Shown here piece by piece: positions 5,862-12,000 of a stretch of 12,000 nucleotides of DNA. The stretch covers positions 1 through 12,000 of the forward strand of contig JAUVLL010000059.1 in assembly GCA_030600745.1 (NCBI GenBank). Direction: 5' to 3'. The translations under genes and the position numbers were made by a program. Position 1 is the first letter of the stretch. Each line of letters begins with the position of its first letter. Source of the DNA: Spirochaetaceae bacterium. Its GTDB lineage: Bacteria; Spirochaetota; Spirochaetia; B11-G9. The notes beneath the pieces are model-generated. The model was not told the origin of the DNA, searched no databases, and was given only the letters and a program-made list of their open reading frames with translations.

Positions 5862-6374
5862 ATTATTTTTATATATTACTCTTATTTTATTAAGAATCCC
5901 GGAATATTCATTCGATTGATAGTCGATATAAGTCCAGGGAAGAGATTTGAAAGTTCTATTAACAAATAAAAGGGTAACTTCCCCATAGATACCCTTTTGC
6001 AGAGGAATCCTGTGTCCGTTATCCTTGGTTGTGGCAAGCATAAAGCGTTTTAATGAGAGCATACCAGGATCCAGGTTTATCTTCCTTTTCCCATTTTGAA
6101 GGAAACTGCTTTCAATATCGTTTGTAAGAATCTTTATATCTGCAAGGGTGTCCGGGGAAACAAGTGTACAGAAAGAGAGGAAAACCCTTTTTATACTGCT
6201 GCCCATTTCCGGATTGTAGTAATCGGTATAGTCGAAATTCAAATATTCACTTTTATAATCAATTGGGCCAAATGTTTTAGTCAGTGCCTTGATAAGTTTA
6301 TCAAACAGATCAGGCTGACTGATAAGAATACCCATTATCAGTTTTTCAGGTGTAAAGCTTTTAATTTCTCCCAT
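5817..6374 (-). CDS. DUF4416 family protein with replaced C terminus
   Basis: This 185-aa cytosolic protein has the DUF4416 hallmarks as I recall them: N-terminal KLIMGILISQPDLFDKLIKAL, FGPIDYKSEYLNFDYTDYYNPEMG, then GKRKINLDPGMLSLKRFMLATTKDNGHRIPL, KGIYGEVTLLF and LPWTYIDYQSNEY. The function is unknown. The start is supported by GGAGAA at 6378-6383, five bases before ATG. The last 13 codons (KDQAFNLLQQKSV) lie outside the duplicated 94 bp and are read antisense to the end of the ATPase gene, so they seem to have come with the insertion. The gene is otherwise intact, unlike the broken copy at 4428-4558. It is divergent from the 469-aa gene, with 54 bp between them. Confidence 0.82.
   Translation of the reverse strand: MGEIKSFTPEKLIMGILISQPDLFDKLIKALTKTFGPIDYKSEYLNFDYTDYYNPEMGSSIKRVFLSFCTLVSPDTLADIKILTNDIESSFLQNGKRKINLDPGMLSLKRFMLATTKDNGHRIPLQKGIYGEVTLLFVNRTFKSLPWTYIDYQSNEYSGILNKIRVIYKNNLKDQAFNLLQQKSV
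5858..5951. repeat. Direct repeat R2, right of the ATPase gene
   Basis: This is the partner of R1 (4454-4558). Here the repeat is in frame within the 3' part of the intact DUF4416 gene and has no 12-base insertion, so this is the copy under selection. The distance from R1 to R2 start is 1,404 bp. Confidence 0.9.
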
Positions 6375-6390
6375 AAGTTCTCCAATTAGA

Positions 6391-6419
6391 TTGCATGATT
6401 TATTATTTTAAACGATAAT
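6391..6419 (+). promoter_or_regulatory. Possible promoter of the 469-aa gene
   Basis: GATAAT at 6414-6419 is a good -10 box; TTGCAT at 6391-6396, 17 bp upstream, is a poor -35 box. The -10 box ends nine bases before the ATG at 6429 and no Shine-Dalgarno sequence is visible. The weak -35 makes this tentative. Confidence 0.3.
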
Positions 6420-6428
6420 GGTAATATA

Positions 6429-7838
6429 ATGGAAGCCGGAAGTGATTTTTTAAGTAAACTTGAAACAGCTCTGGAGCAGCAGAGAGAATCTTTTGATAAT
6501 AAAGAGTTAATTGAGCTTAAGGAAACTATAAGACTTTTTACAAGTGCCTTTGAAGGGATTTATAACTTATTACTTAAAAAGGGGCTTATTTCAGAGGATC
6601 CCTATAAATATGAACAGAAGATTTCTGAGATTACGCCTCCATCAACAAATCCGGTGCTGGATTCAGATAAAATAAACACGATTAGCCAGAGACTCTCACA
6701 GTATGATTTCCAGTTGGATTTTCTTAATTCCTTTTACCAATTCAGTGCTGATTTCATAACTATGCCAAGAATAAAGAGGCTGATTTTGCTTATCAATTGG
6801 ATTAAATGGAGTAATTTCTCAGAAGCTTCCACTGAAACAAACACAAAGATACTTGCTGAGATTGTTGGAAAAATAACTCAAGGCACAGACCAAATATCAG
6901 TTAGCCTGGTAAATGACTCTTTAAAAAGGATCAAGGAATTAAGCAGGAAAATTGTTACTCTCTCGAAAGCTATTTCTCAGTATCAAAGAGAGAAATATAA
7001 ATTTGATATACGCAGCAGTATTATTATACAGCTTGATATTTCTCCTGCAGATATGCAGTCAAAACAGGAAGATACTCTTCTGACTATTAAACGAAACTTT
7101 ATTAAAATAATGGGCAAAGGCTTTCCTTTTTATGCAGAACTGATAAAAGAAATATTTGCCGAGGAAGCTGTTACAGATGGTGAAATACTTAAATCCAGAT
7201 TGATAGACAGGCTTCTGGTAGAAAATGTAAAAAAAGAAGTAAAGAAGGAAATTAATTATAGGCAACTTTTAATGAATGCTGTGAGGACTTTATCCACAAT
7301 TGCAATACCCCTGGAACAGGCTATTAAAAAACTGGAGTTTAATAATGCTCTTTCTGAGGAAAGGAGATTAAGCTTTAGTGATAAATTCCGACTGTGGATT
7401 ATGAATTTATCAGGGAAAGAAAAGAATACAAAGATTATCGAAATAGATGTCTTTGATGAAAGGCTCTCAAAATCTAAAACAGTGAGAATAAACTTGATTC
7501 GATATCTGGAAGATGTAAATAAAAAGATGAGAGTCATTAGATCTTTAAGCAACAAGGTTAGTACAACCACTAGAAAACTGGAAACTGCTTCGGAGGACGC
7601 AGTTTTAAATTTTATAACTAAATCCATAGAAGATATATATGTAATTATCAATAAGATGGATCCAGTAAACATTTATTTTAAAAGTGAGATAGGTCGAGAA
7701 CAGCGAAGCTCTCTTAAAGGTGTTAAAATTGAGGTTACTACCATTAAGAATATTCTGGTTAAGACGAATCAAAAAAGACATGAGTATATATCCAGAATGG
7801 AGGAAATTGAACAGATGAAAAAGCTGGGTGTACTATAG
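6429..7838 (+). CDS. Hypothetical protein, 469 aa, probably spirochaete-specific
   Basis: I do not recognise a characterised family. The protein is rich in Lys, Glu, Ile and Asn, has no signal peptide and no transmembrane helix, and is predicted largely helical, with charged heptad-like stretches near residues 160-190 (RIKELSRKIVTLSKAISQYQ) and at the C terminus (EYISRMEEIEQMKKL). Residues around 318-350 contain the most beta-like segment (TKIIEIDVFDERLSKSKTVRI). Length and style recall conserved hypotheticals of Treponema and Borrelia, but this is an impression only. It is transcribed alone: divergent from DUF4416 and convergent with the DAHPS fusion, from which it is separated by 8 bp with no room for a terminator. 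Confidence 0.75.
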   Translation: MEAGSDFLSKLETALEQQRESFDNKELIELKETIRLFTSAFEGIYNLLLKKGLISEDPYKYEQKISEITPPSTNPVLDSDKINTISQRLSQYDFQLDFLNSFYQFSADFITMPRIKRLILLINWIKWSNFSEASTETNTKILAEIVGKITQGTDQISVSLVNDSLKRIKELSRKIVTLSKAISQYQREKYKFDIRSSIIIQLDISPADMQSKQEDTLLTIKRNFIKIMGKGFPFYAELIKEIFAEEAVTDGEILKSRLIDRLLVENVKKEVKKEINYRQLLMNAVRTLSTIAIPLEQAIKKLEFNNALSEERRLSFSDKFRLWIMNLSGKEKNTKIIEIDVFDERLSKSKTVRINLIRYLEDVNKKMRVIRSLSNKVSTTTRKLETASEDAVLNFITKSIEDIYVIINKMDPVNIYFKSEIGREQRSSLKGVKIEVTTIKNILVKTNQKRHEYISRMEEIEQMKKLGVL

Positions 7839-7846
7839 TTCCCTGC

Positions 7847-9742
7847 TTACTGTTCTACCCTGTATTTACCTAATACCCTAAGATCTTCTGATATATTTCC
7901 AATCTGTATTAAAGCAGCATCGAAAGCTTTGCTTTCCCCCGGTAAATCTACAGATAAAAAGAACATATACTGCCATGGCTTCCCCTGTATCGGTCTGGAT
8001 TCAAGCTTATTCATGTTAATTCCACTATCTGCAAGAATCTTAAGGCAGCTGAATAATGCTCCCGGTTTGTCGGGTGTTGAAAAAACAAAAGCAGCTCTAT
8101 TGGGATCCTCAAATTTTGCTTTATCAGTTCTTGTTATAATAAAAAACTTGGTGTAATTTCTGGGATTTGTTTCTATGCTTTCTTTAATAATATGCATGTC
8201 ATAGACTCTTGCTGCTTCTTTGCCGGCAATTGCCCCGCAGGAAGGATCATTTAGTTTTTTAAGATAGGCAACAGCACCGGCTGTATCATAAAATGGGATA
8301 CCTTCCATATTTTTATGTTTCTCTATGAAATCTGCACACTGTGCCAAACCCTGAGGATGGGAATATACTTTCCTTATCCCCTCAAGTGAGGATCCGGGAA
8401 CTCCTATAAGGTTATGTACTATTCTAAGTTTATGTTCTCCAACTACTGAAATATCAGGATATCTAAGGAGCAAATCAATATTTTCGTTTATAGTGCCTGC
8501 AAGGGAGTTTTCAACAGGAACTACACCAAAGGCGGTTTCTCCCTGTAGAACAGACTCAAAGACATCTTTGAATTCAGTCTGGGGTGATGTTGTAACATCA
8601 TCTCCAAAGTAACTGTGAATTGCTTTTTCGCTGTATGCACCGCTAACTCCCTGAAAAGCAATATTTTTATCGATGTAATCAACTGCTTTATCGGTGGATC
8701 TTACATTTATTGGTCGGTTTTCCGGTATTCTTTCTATTTCCTTTCCTATTACAGGTGAAAGAGCCTGCAAGTCACGCATAAGCTTCTCAAACTCTTCCGG
8801 ATAGAGAGACTGAGGGCCATCAGACAGTGCATTATCAGGATCAGGATGTACTTCTACAATAAGACCGTCAGCCCCTGCAGCTATGGCGGCAAGAGCCATA
8901 GGAGCTACTTTAGCCCTTAGTCCTGTAGCATGACTGGGATCCACAATAATGGGAAGATGACTTAATTTCTGAATAACAGGAATAGCGGAAAGGTCAAGAG
9001 TATTTCTGGTATAGGTCTCAAATGTTCTTATCCCCCGTTCACAGAGAATTATATTATCTGATCCGTGAGCCATTAAATATTCAGCGGCCATCAGCCACTC
9101 TTCAATCGTTGCGGAAAGGCCCCTTTTAAGAACTACAGGCATACCCTTTGTTCCTACGGCTTTTAGCAGTTCAAAATTCTGCATGTTTCTTGCACCAATC
9201 TGATAGACATCGACATATTCCTTCATCATATCTACATACTGAGTACCTACGATCTCTGAAACAACAGGAAGTCCTACAGATTCTCCGGCTTCTTTAAGAA
9301 TTTTAAGTCCCTCTTCACCCATTCCCTGGAAGGAATAGGGGGATGTTCTTGGTTTGAAGGCACCTCCCCTAAGCATAACAGCACCTGATTCCCGGACAGC
9401 TTTTGCGGCTTTAAACATCTGTTCCCTGGATTCAACCGCACATGGACCGGCAATAACTGCAACCCGGTTTCCACCAATTTTTACCCGGCCAACAGGAACT
9501 ATTGTGTTTTCTTTTTTTAGTTCTCTGGATGCAAGTTTATATGGTTTTGAAATAGGTATTACCCTGCTTACACCAGGTAATATTTCAATTTTTCTGAAAT
9601 CTATACTGATTCTACCTACAGCTCCGAATATAGTTTCCTGATCACCTATTATCTCACGAACCTTGAAACCCTGATTCTTAAGAAAATTTTGAATATATTC
9701 TTTATCTCTTGAATTTATATCCTGTTTTAAAATAATAATCAT
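7847..9742 (-). CDS. DAHP synthase - prephenate dehydratase - ACT fusion
   Basis: This 631-aa cytosolic fusion enzyme belongs to aromatic amino-acid synthesis. Residues 1-75 form a ferredoxin-like regulatory domain. Residues ~80-335 are type I-beta 3-deoxy-7-phosphoheptulonate synthase (PEP + erythrose 4-phosphate), with GPCAVES (Cys101), GGAFKPRTSPYSFQG, DPSHATG (His271), Glu297 and Asp308 as metal ligands; each is one less than in the Thermotoga enzyme. After a linker, residues ~360-540 are prephenate dehydratase (prephenate to phenylpyruvate), from IAFQGVSGAYSEKA through VVPVENSLAGTI to NPRNYTKFF. Residues ~550-631 are an ACT domain with PGALFSC and LESRPIQG, the phenylalanine-binding motifs. 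No chorismate mutase domain is seen. Both halves look active, and two allosteric domains could let Tyr and Phe act on one chain. Equivalent symbols are aroF and pheA. No Shine-Dalgarno sequence precedes the ATG. Confidence 0.93.
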   Translation of the reverse strand: MIIILKQDINSRDKEYIQNFLKNQGFKVREIIGDQETIFGAVGRISIDFRKIEILPGVSRVIPISKPYKLASRELKKENTIVPVGRVKIGGNRVAVIAGPCAVESREQMFKAAKAVRESGAVMLRGGAFKPRTSPYSFQGMGEEGLKILKEAGESVGLPVVSEIVGTQYVDMMKEYVDVYQIGARNMQNFELLKAVGTKGMPVVLKRGLSATIEEWLMAAEYLMAHGSDNIILCERGIRTFETYTRNTLDLSAIPVIQKLSHLPIIVDPSHATGLRAKVAPMALAAIAAGADGLIVEVHPDPDNALSDGPQSLYPEEFEKLMRDLQALSPVIGKEIERIPENRPINVRSTDKAVDYIDKNIAFQGVSGAYSEKAIHSYFGDDVTTSPQTEFKDVFESVLQGETAFGVVPVENSLAGTINENIDLLLRYPDISVVGEHKLRIVHNLIGVPGSSLEGIRKVYSHPQGLAQCADFIEKHKNMEGIPFYDTAGAVAYLKKLNDPSCGAIAGKEAARVYDMHIIKESIETNPRNYTKFFIITRTDKAKFEDPNRAAFVFSTPDKPGALFSCLKILADSGINMNKLESRPIQGKPWQYMFFLSVDLPGESKAFDAALIQIGNISEDLRVLGKYRVEQ

Positions 9743-9748
9743 AGAATC

Positions 9749-9777
9749 AAGCTATTAATTAAATCTATCATTGTCAA
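9749..9777 (-). promoter_or_regulatory. Promoter of the DAHPS-PDT gene, leaderless spacing
   Basis: On the minus strand a perfect TTGACA (9777-9772) is followed after 17 bp by TAGCTT (9754-9749). The latter keeps only the key first, second and last bases of the -10 consensus. Six bases separate it from the ATG at 9742. No attenuator or leader peptide can fit, so control of this gene is more likely at the enzyme level through the ACT and ferredoxin-like domains. Confidence 0.45.
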
Positions 9778-9804
9778 GAGAGCCATTCGGATTATTTTAG
9801 AACA

Positions 9805-10542
9805 TTAATTAGAAGCCCGATTTAGGGTGTTAAGGACATATCTTACAGATTTGATATTTTGTTCTGATTCTACAATGCTCCGTTCCTGAACCATTGTATC
9901 AATAATGAACGTATCCATCTCCTCCCTGTAATCAATAATCTTTGCTATATAATCCAGTGTCATCTTGGGAGTGCCGCTGCCGGTAACTCTACCGCTGCCT
10001 GCATTGTACATAGCCAACCCTACGATCTCGTTTCCTCCTCTGTCAATACACTTTCTAAGATAGGATAATCCATAACGGGCATTGATTTCGGGATCAAAAA
10101 AATCAGTTTCTGTCAGATTAGGGAAGGAGTTGCTGTTAAGCTGAAAAAGTCCCCTGTCAGTGGAAGTAGAATTATTATTAACTGCTTTAGGATCATAAGA
10201 GCTTTCGGCATATGCCAGGGCAAACGCCAGAGAAACAGGGATATCATTTTTATCAGCATTACGAAGTATTATATCTGTAATCTGTGGAGAACCGGTTAAC
10301 TGATCAAAATAGTTGACAAGATGACTTCTCGTAAGGGGATTACGATAGATATAAAGACCTAAATCCTCTGTTTTTGAAAGTTGGACTGGAAGACCTTTTT
10401 TGTTTTCCAGGTTCATTTCCGGTAGTTCATAGGCAGTATTACTGGAATTATCTGAGTTATCTTTATTATTACCAGTAGATTTTGGCTGATTGCAGGTCAG
10501 AATAATTGGTAATATAAGTATTAAAACTATAAAATTTCTGAT
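9805..10542 (-). CDS. Lytic transglycosylase (SLT-type) lipoprotein, ATC in start position
   Basis: The conserved part is a lysozyme-like transglycosylase that cleaves peptidoglycan: catalytic Glu in FALAYAESSYDP, then RGLFQLNSNSF and AMYNAGSGRV, the three usual SLT motifs. The first ATG in frame is at 10416, but the frame stays open upstream and reads RNFIVLILILPIILTC, a lipoprotein signal peptide with Cys at residue 17, followed by a Ser/Asn-rich linker. The codon directly before RNF is ATC (10542-10540), five bases after AGGGGGGG. From there the protein is 245 aa with the catalytic Glu near residue 113. There is no ATG, GTG or TTG in this frame before the upstream stop. So the start is either a rare ATC codon, a lost ATG, or reached by a 1-base shift in the G7 run from an ATG farther up. 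It should act at the cell envelope on murein. Confidence 0.8.
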   Translation of the reverse strand: MRNFIVLILILPIILTCNQPKSTGNNKDNSDNSSNTAYELPEMNLENKKGLPVQLSKTEDLGLYIYRNPLTRSHLVNYFDQLTGSPQITDIILRNADKNDIPVSLAFALAYAESSYDPKAVNNNSTSTDRGLFQLNSNSFPNLTETDFFDPEINARYGLSYLRKCIDRGGNEIVGLAMYNAGSGRVTGSGTPKMTLDYIAKIIDYREEMDTFIIDTMVQERSIVESEQNIKSVRYVLNTLNRASN

Positions 10543-10547
10543 GGGAT

Positions 10548-10555
10548 CCCCCCCT
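10548..10555 (-). promoter_or_regulatory. Ribosome binding site with G7 run before the ATC start
   Basis: AGGGGGGG on the minus strand is a strong anti-16S match at ideal spacing (five bases) from the ATC at 10542, which is the main reason for choosing that start. The same homopolymer could slip. With six G instead of seven, an ATG upstream (minus strand, within MNKSLFCVRNK) would come into frame with the signal peptide. Confidence 0.6.
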
Positions 10556-10714
10556 GAATTTATTTCTTACACAAAAAAGAGATTTATTCATTATTGGAGA
10601 AAAAATATCAAGTACCTGGAAGGGTAAATTGGATAGATTTCTCAATGAATGTTAGATTATTTTGTAAAAACCTCAGGGTTGATTTTATTATTACCTTTCG
10701 TTAACCTCTGGGGA
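10556..10714. other. Divergent intergenic region between the transglycosylase and bioY genes
   Basis: This AT-rich region presumably holds promoters in both directions. For bioY, TTGATT (10679-10684) and TAACCT (10702-10707) with a 17-bp spacer end seven bases before the ATG at 10715; this is weak. A BirA operator (TTGTAAACC-N15-GGTTTACAA type) was looked for; TTGTAAAAACC at 10662-10672 resembles one half, but no partner half sits at the right distance. Confidence 0.3.
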
Positions 10715-11272
10715 ATGAATAAAATTCAAATTAGAAGGACTGTCCTTACTGCTGTCTTCACAGCGTTATTTGCAGCCGGAGCATATGTCGTTGTTCCTGT
10801 TGGACCGGTACCCATCGTTCTGACCACTCTCTTTGTAGTTCTTAGCGGACTTCTTGGAGGTTTCAGAATTGGAGTATCCAGTGTATTTACCTACCTGATT
10901 CTTGGAATTCTGGGGCTTCCCGTTTTTGCCGGAGGAGCAGGTGGTTTTGCAGTTATAACAGGACCAACCGGAGGTTATCTTTTTGGTTACCTTTTGGCAG
11001 CAGCTTCTGCAGGTATTATATTCCGACCCAGGGGAACCCCCACCGGGATATTGATAATTCTTCTGGCATCCCTGGCTGCTTTAATAGCAGGTGTTGTTAT
11101 TTATGTCCCGGGAATTTTCTGGTTAAAACTATCACTTGGCCTGGAATGGAATAAAGCCCTCCAGGTTGGTATGCTGCCCTTCATTCCTGGTGATTTACTA
11201 AAAACAGCTGCGGTAATTGCTCTGGCTGTTCCATTGAAAGAGAGGTTTACCTCTTTTCTGAAAGATGAATAA
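10715..11272 (+). CDS. bioY: Biotin transporter substrate-binding S component BioY
   Basis: This 185-aa, strongly hydrophobic protein has about six membrane helices and is the biotin-binding subunit of an energy-coupling factor transporter. Family marks are GAYVVVPVGPVPIVLTTLFVVLSGLLGG (split here as GAYVVVPVGPVP and LTTLFVVLSGLLGG), the glycine-rich VFAGGAGGFAVITGPTGGYL and the late MLPFIPGDLLK before the last helix. The frame is open to an ATG at 10649, but starting at 10715 (MNKIQIRRTVLTAVFTALFA) gives the usual length and N terminus. GGGGA touches this ATG, too close for a normal ribosome site. The ABC ATPase gene starts two bases after the stop, so both are one operon for biotin uptake at the inner membrane. 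Confidence 0.92.
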   Translation: MNKIQIRRTVLTAVFTALFAAGAYVVVPVGPVPIVLTTLFVVLSGLLGGFRIGVSSVFTYLILGILGLPVFAGGAGGFAVITGPTGGYLFGYLLAAASAGIIFRPRGTPTGILIILLASLAALIAGVVIYVPGIFWLKLSLGLEWNKALQVGMLPFIPGDLLKTAAVIALAVPLKERFTSFLKDE

Positions 11273-11274
11273 TC

Positions 11275-12000
11275 ATGTTGGAAGTAAAGGGACTTAGCCG
11301 TACCTATTATAAAAACCGTAAGGTTTTGAAAAATATTAACATCTCTTTTCCGAAAGGTTCATTCACAATCATTGCAGGACCCAACGGATCAGGGAAAACC
11401 CAGTTGATGCGGCATTTTAATGGTCTTCTGAAACCTCAGGAAGGGGAAGTCCTTCTGGATGGCCGGTCTATACAGGCAGATCTTACAGCTGCCCGGCGGA
11501 GAGTAGGGCTGGTGTTTCAGAATGCAGACAGCCAGATTGTGGGACAGACAGTTACTTCTGATATCGCCTTCGGACCGGAGAATCTCCGATGGTCAAGAGA
11601 AAAAATAAATAAAAACGTGCAGGAGATTCTGGATGAACTGGGTCTGGACGAGCTTAAAGATCGAAGACCCCATACTCTGTCAGGAGGGGAAAAAAGGCGT
11701 GCTGCATTAGCTTCTGTTTTGATAATGGAACCTGAAGTTATCGTCCTGGATGAACCCTTTATCGGACTGGACTATCCTGGAGTAAGTGATGTTCTATCTG
11801 ATATTGTACATCTTCATAAGTCTGGAAGAACCATTATTCTTATTACTCATGATCTGGAAAAAGCTTTGGCACACTGCAATCGGCTGATTCTAATGAATCA
11901 TGGAGAGATTTGTGCCCAGGGAGATCCCCATGAACTTCTTCCCCGGTTAGAGGAGTTTGGTATCAGGCGGCCATGGGGATCAGACCGCTCCATAGAGAGT
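11275..12000 (+). CDS. bioM: Energy-coupling factor ABC ATPase, BioM/EcfA type (partial)
   Basis: The first 242 residues are visible; the gene runs past the window end. It is an ABC ATPase with Walker A GPNGSGKT (residues 35-42), Q-loop Gln82 in VFQNADSQIVG, signature LSGGEKRR (135-142), Walker B VIVLDEP (155-161) and the switch His192 in LITHD. The VFQNADSQ Q-loop and SDIAFGPENL are typical of ECF transporters (CbiO/EcfA/BioM) rather than ordinary importers. Its place two bases after bioY says it powers biotin uptake; a BioN/EcfT transmembrane gene is expected next. The start lacks a clear ribosome site, so translation probably depends on coupling to bioY. BioM is chosen by context; a shared EcfA role is possible. 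Confidence 0.88.
   Translation, partial: MLEVKGLSRTYYKNRKVLKNINISFPKGSFTIIAGPNGSGKTQLMRHFNGLLKPQEGEVLLDGRSIQADLTAARRRVGLVFQNADSQIVGQTVTSDIAFGPENLRWSREKINKNVQEILDELGLDELKDRRPHTLSGGEKRRAALASVLIMEPEVIVLDEPFIGLDYPGVSDVLSDIVHLHKSGRTIILITHDLEKALAHCNRLILMNHGEICAQGDPHELLPRLEEFGIRRPWGSDRSIES

Noticed and set aside
6096..6389. Plus-strand open frame of 97 codons opposite DUF4416.
   Set aside because: It mirrors a well-supported conserved gene on the minus strand.
10662..10680. Possible BirA (biotin repressor) operator upstream of bioY.
   Set aside because: Only one half-site resembles the consensus and there is no partner at the required spacing.
10649..10714. Upstream ATG start for bioY.
   Set aside because: It would add 22 residues not typical of BioY, and no ribosome site precedes it; the second ATG fits the family N terminus better, though the first cannot be fully excluded.

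Overview
The window looks like chromosomal DNA of a spirochaete, probably a free-living relative of Spirochaeta/Treponema. The pointers are the paired TIGR03546/TIGR03545-type membrane proteins (a rare pair known from bacteria with an outer membrane, including treponemes), a DUF4416 protein, two lipoproteins with loose lipoboxes, and a long coil-rich hypothetical of spirochaetal character. The DNA is AT-rich. The taxon is an inference from family distribution; there is no rRNA or other marker.

Layout, left to right. Bases 1-308 are the 3' end of a DEAD-box RNA helicase. A good promoter and strong Shine-Dalgarno sequences then drive the TIGR03546/TIGR03545 pair (379-2990). A compact VapBC toxin-antitoxin module (3032-3680) follows, with a perfect 22-bp palindrome filling its promoter spacer. 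On the minus strand comes a putative lipoprotein gene (3695-4411). Then there is a 1.4-kb stretch in which an AAA ATPase/DUF4143 gene (4689-5861, plus strand) lies between two ~94-bp direct repeats. The right repeat is the 3' coding part of a DUF4416 gene (5817-6374, minus); the left repeat is a broken copy of the same 3' end. The ATPase therefore seems to have been inserted into a former DUF4416-lipoprotein operon. A 43-nt perfect palindrome sits just upstream of the ATPase.

The right half holds an unrecognised 469-aa protein (6429-7838), a 631-aa fusion of DAHP synthase, prephenate dehydratase and an ACT domain (7847-9742, minus), a lytic transglycosylase lipoprotein whose apparent start codon is ATC (9805-10542, minus), and the start of a biotin uptake operon: bioY (10715-11272) and an ECF-type ABC ATPase cut by the window end (11275-12000).

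Functional links visible here: VapB with VapC; BioY with its ATPase (an energising transmembrane protein, bioN/ecfT, is expected just past the window); and the first step of aromatic synthesis joined to the phenylalanine branch in one polypeptide. A recurring feature is that several genes (vapB, the ATPase, the DAHPS fusion, perhaps the 469-aa gene and bioY) lack a Shine-Dalgarno sequence and have a plausible -10 box ending 6-9 nt before the ATG, which suggests leaderless transcripts. No tRNA, rRNA, CRISPR array, transposase or integrase gene was seen.
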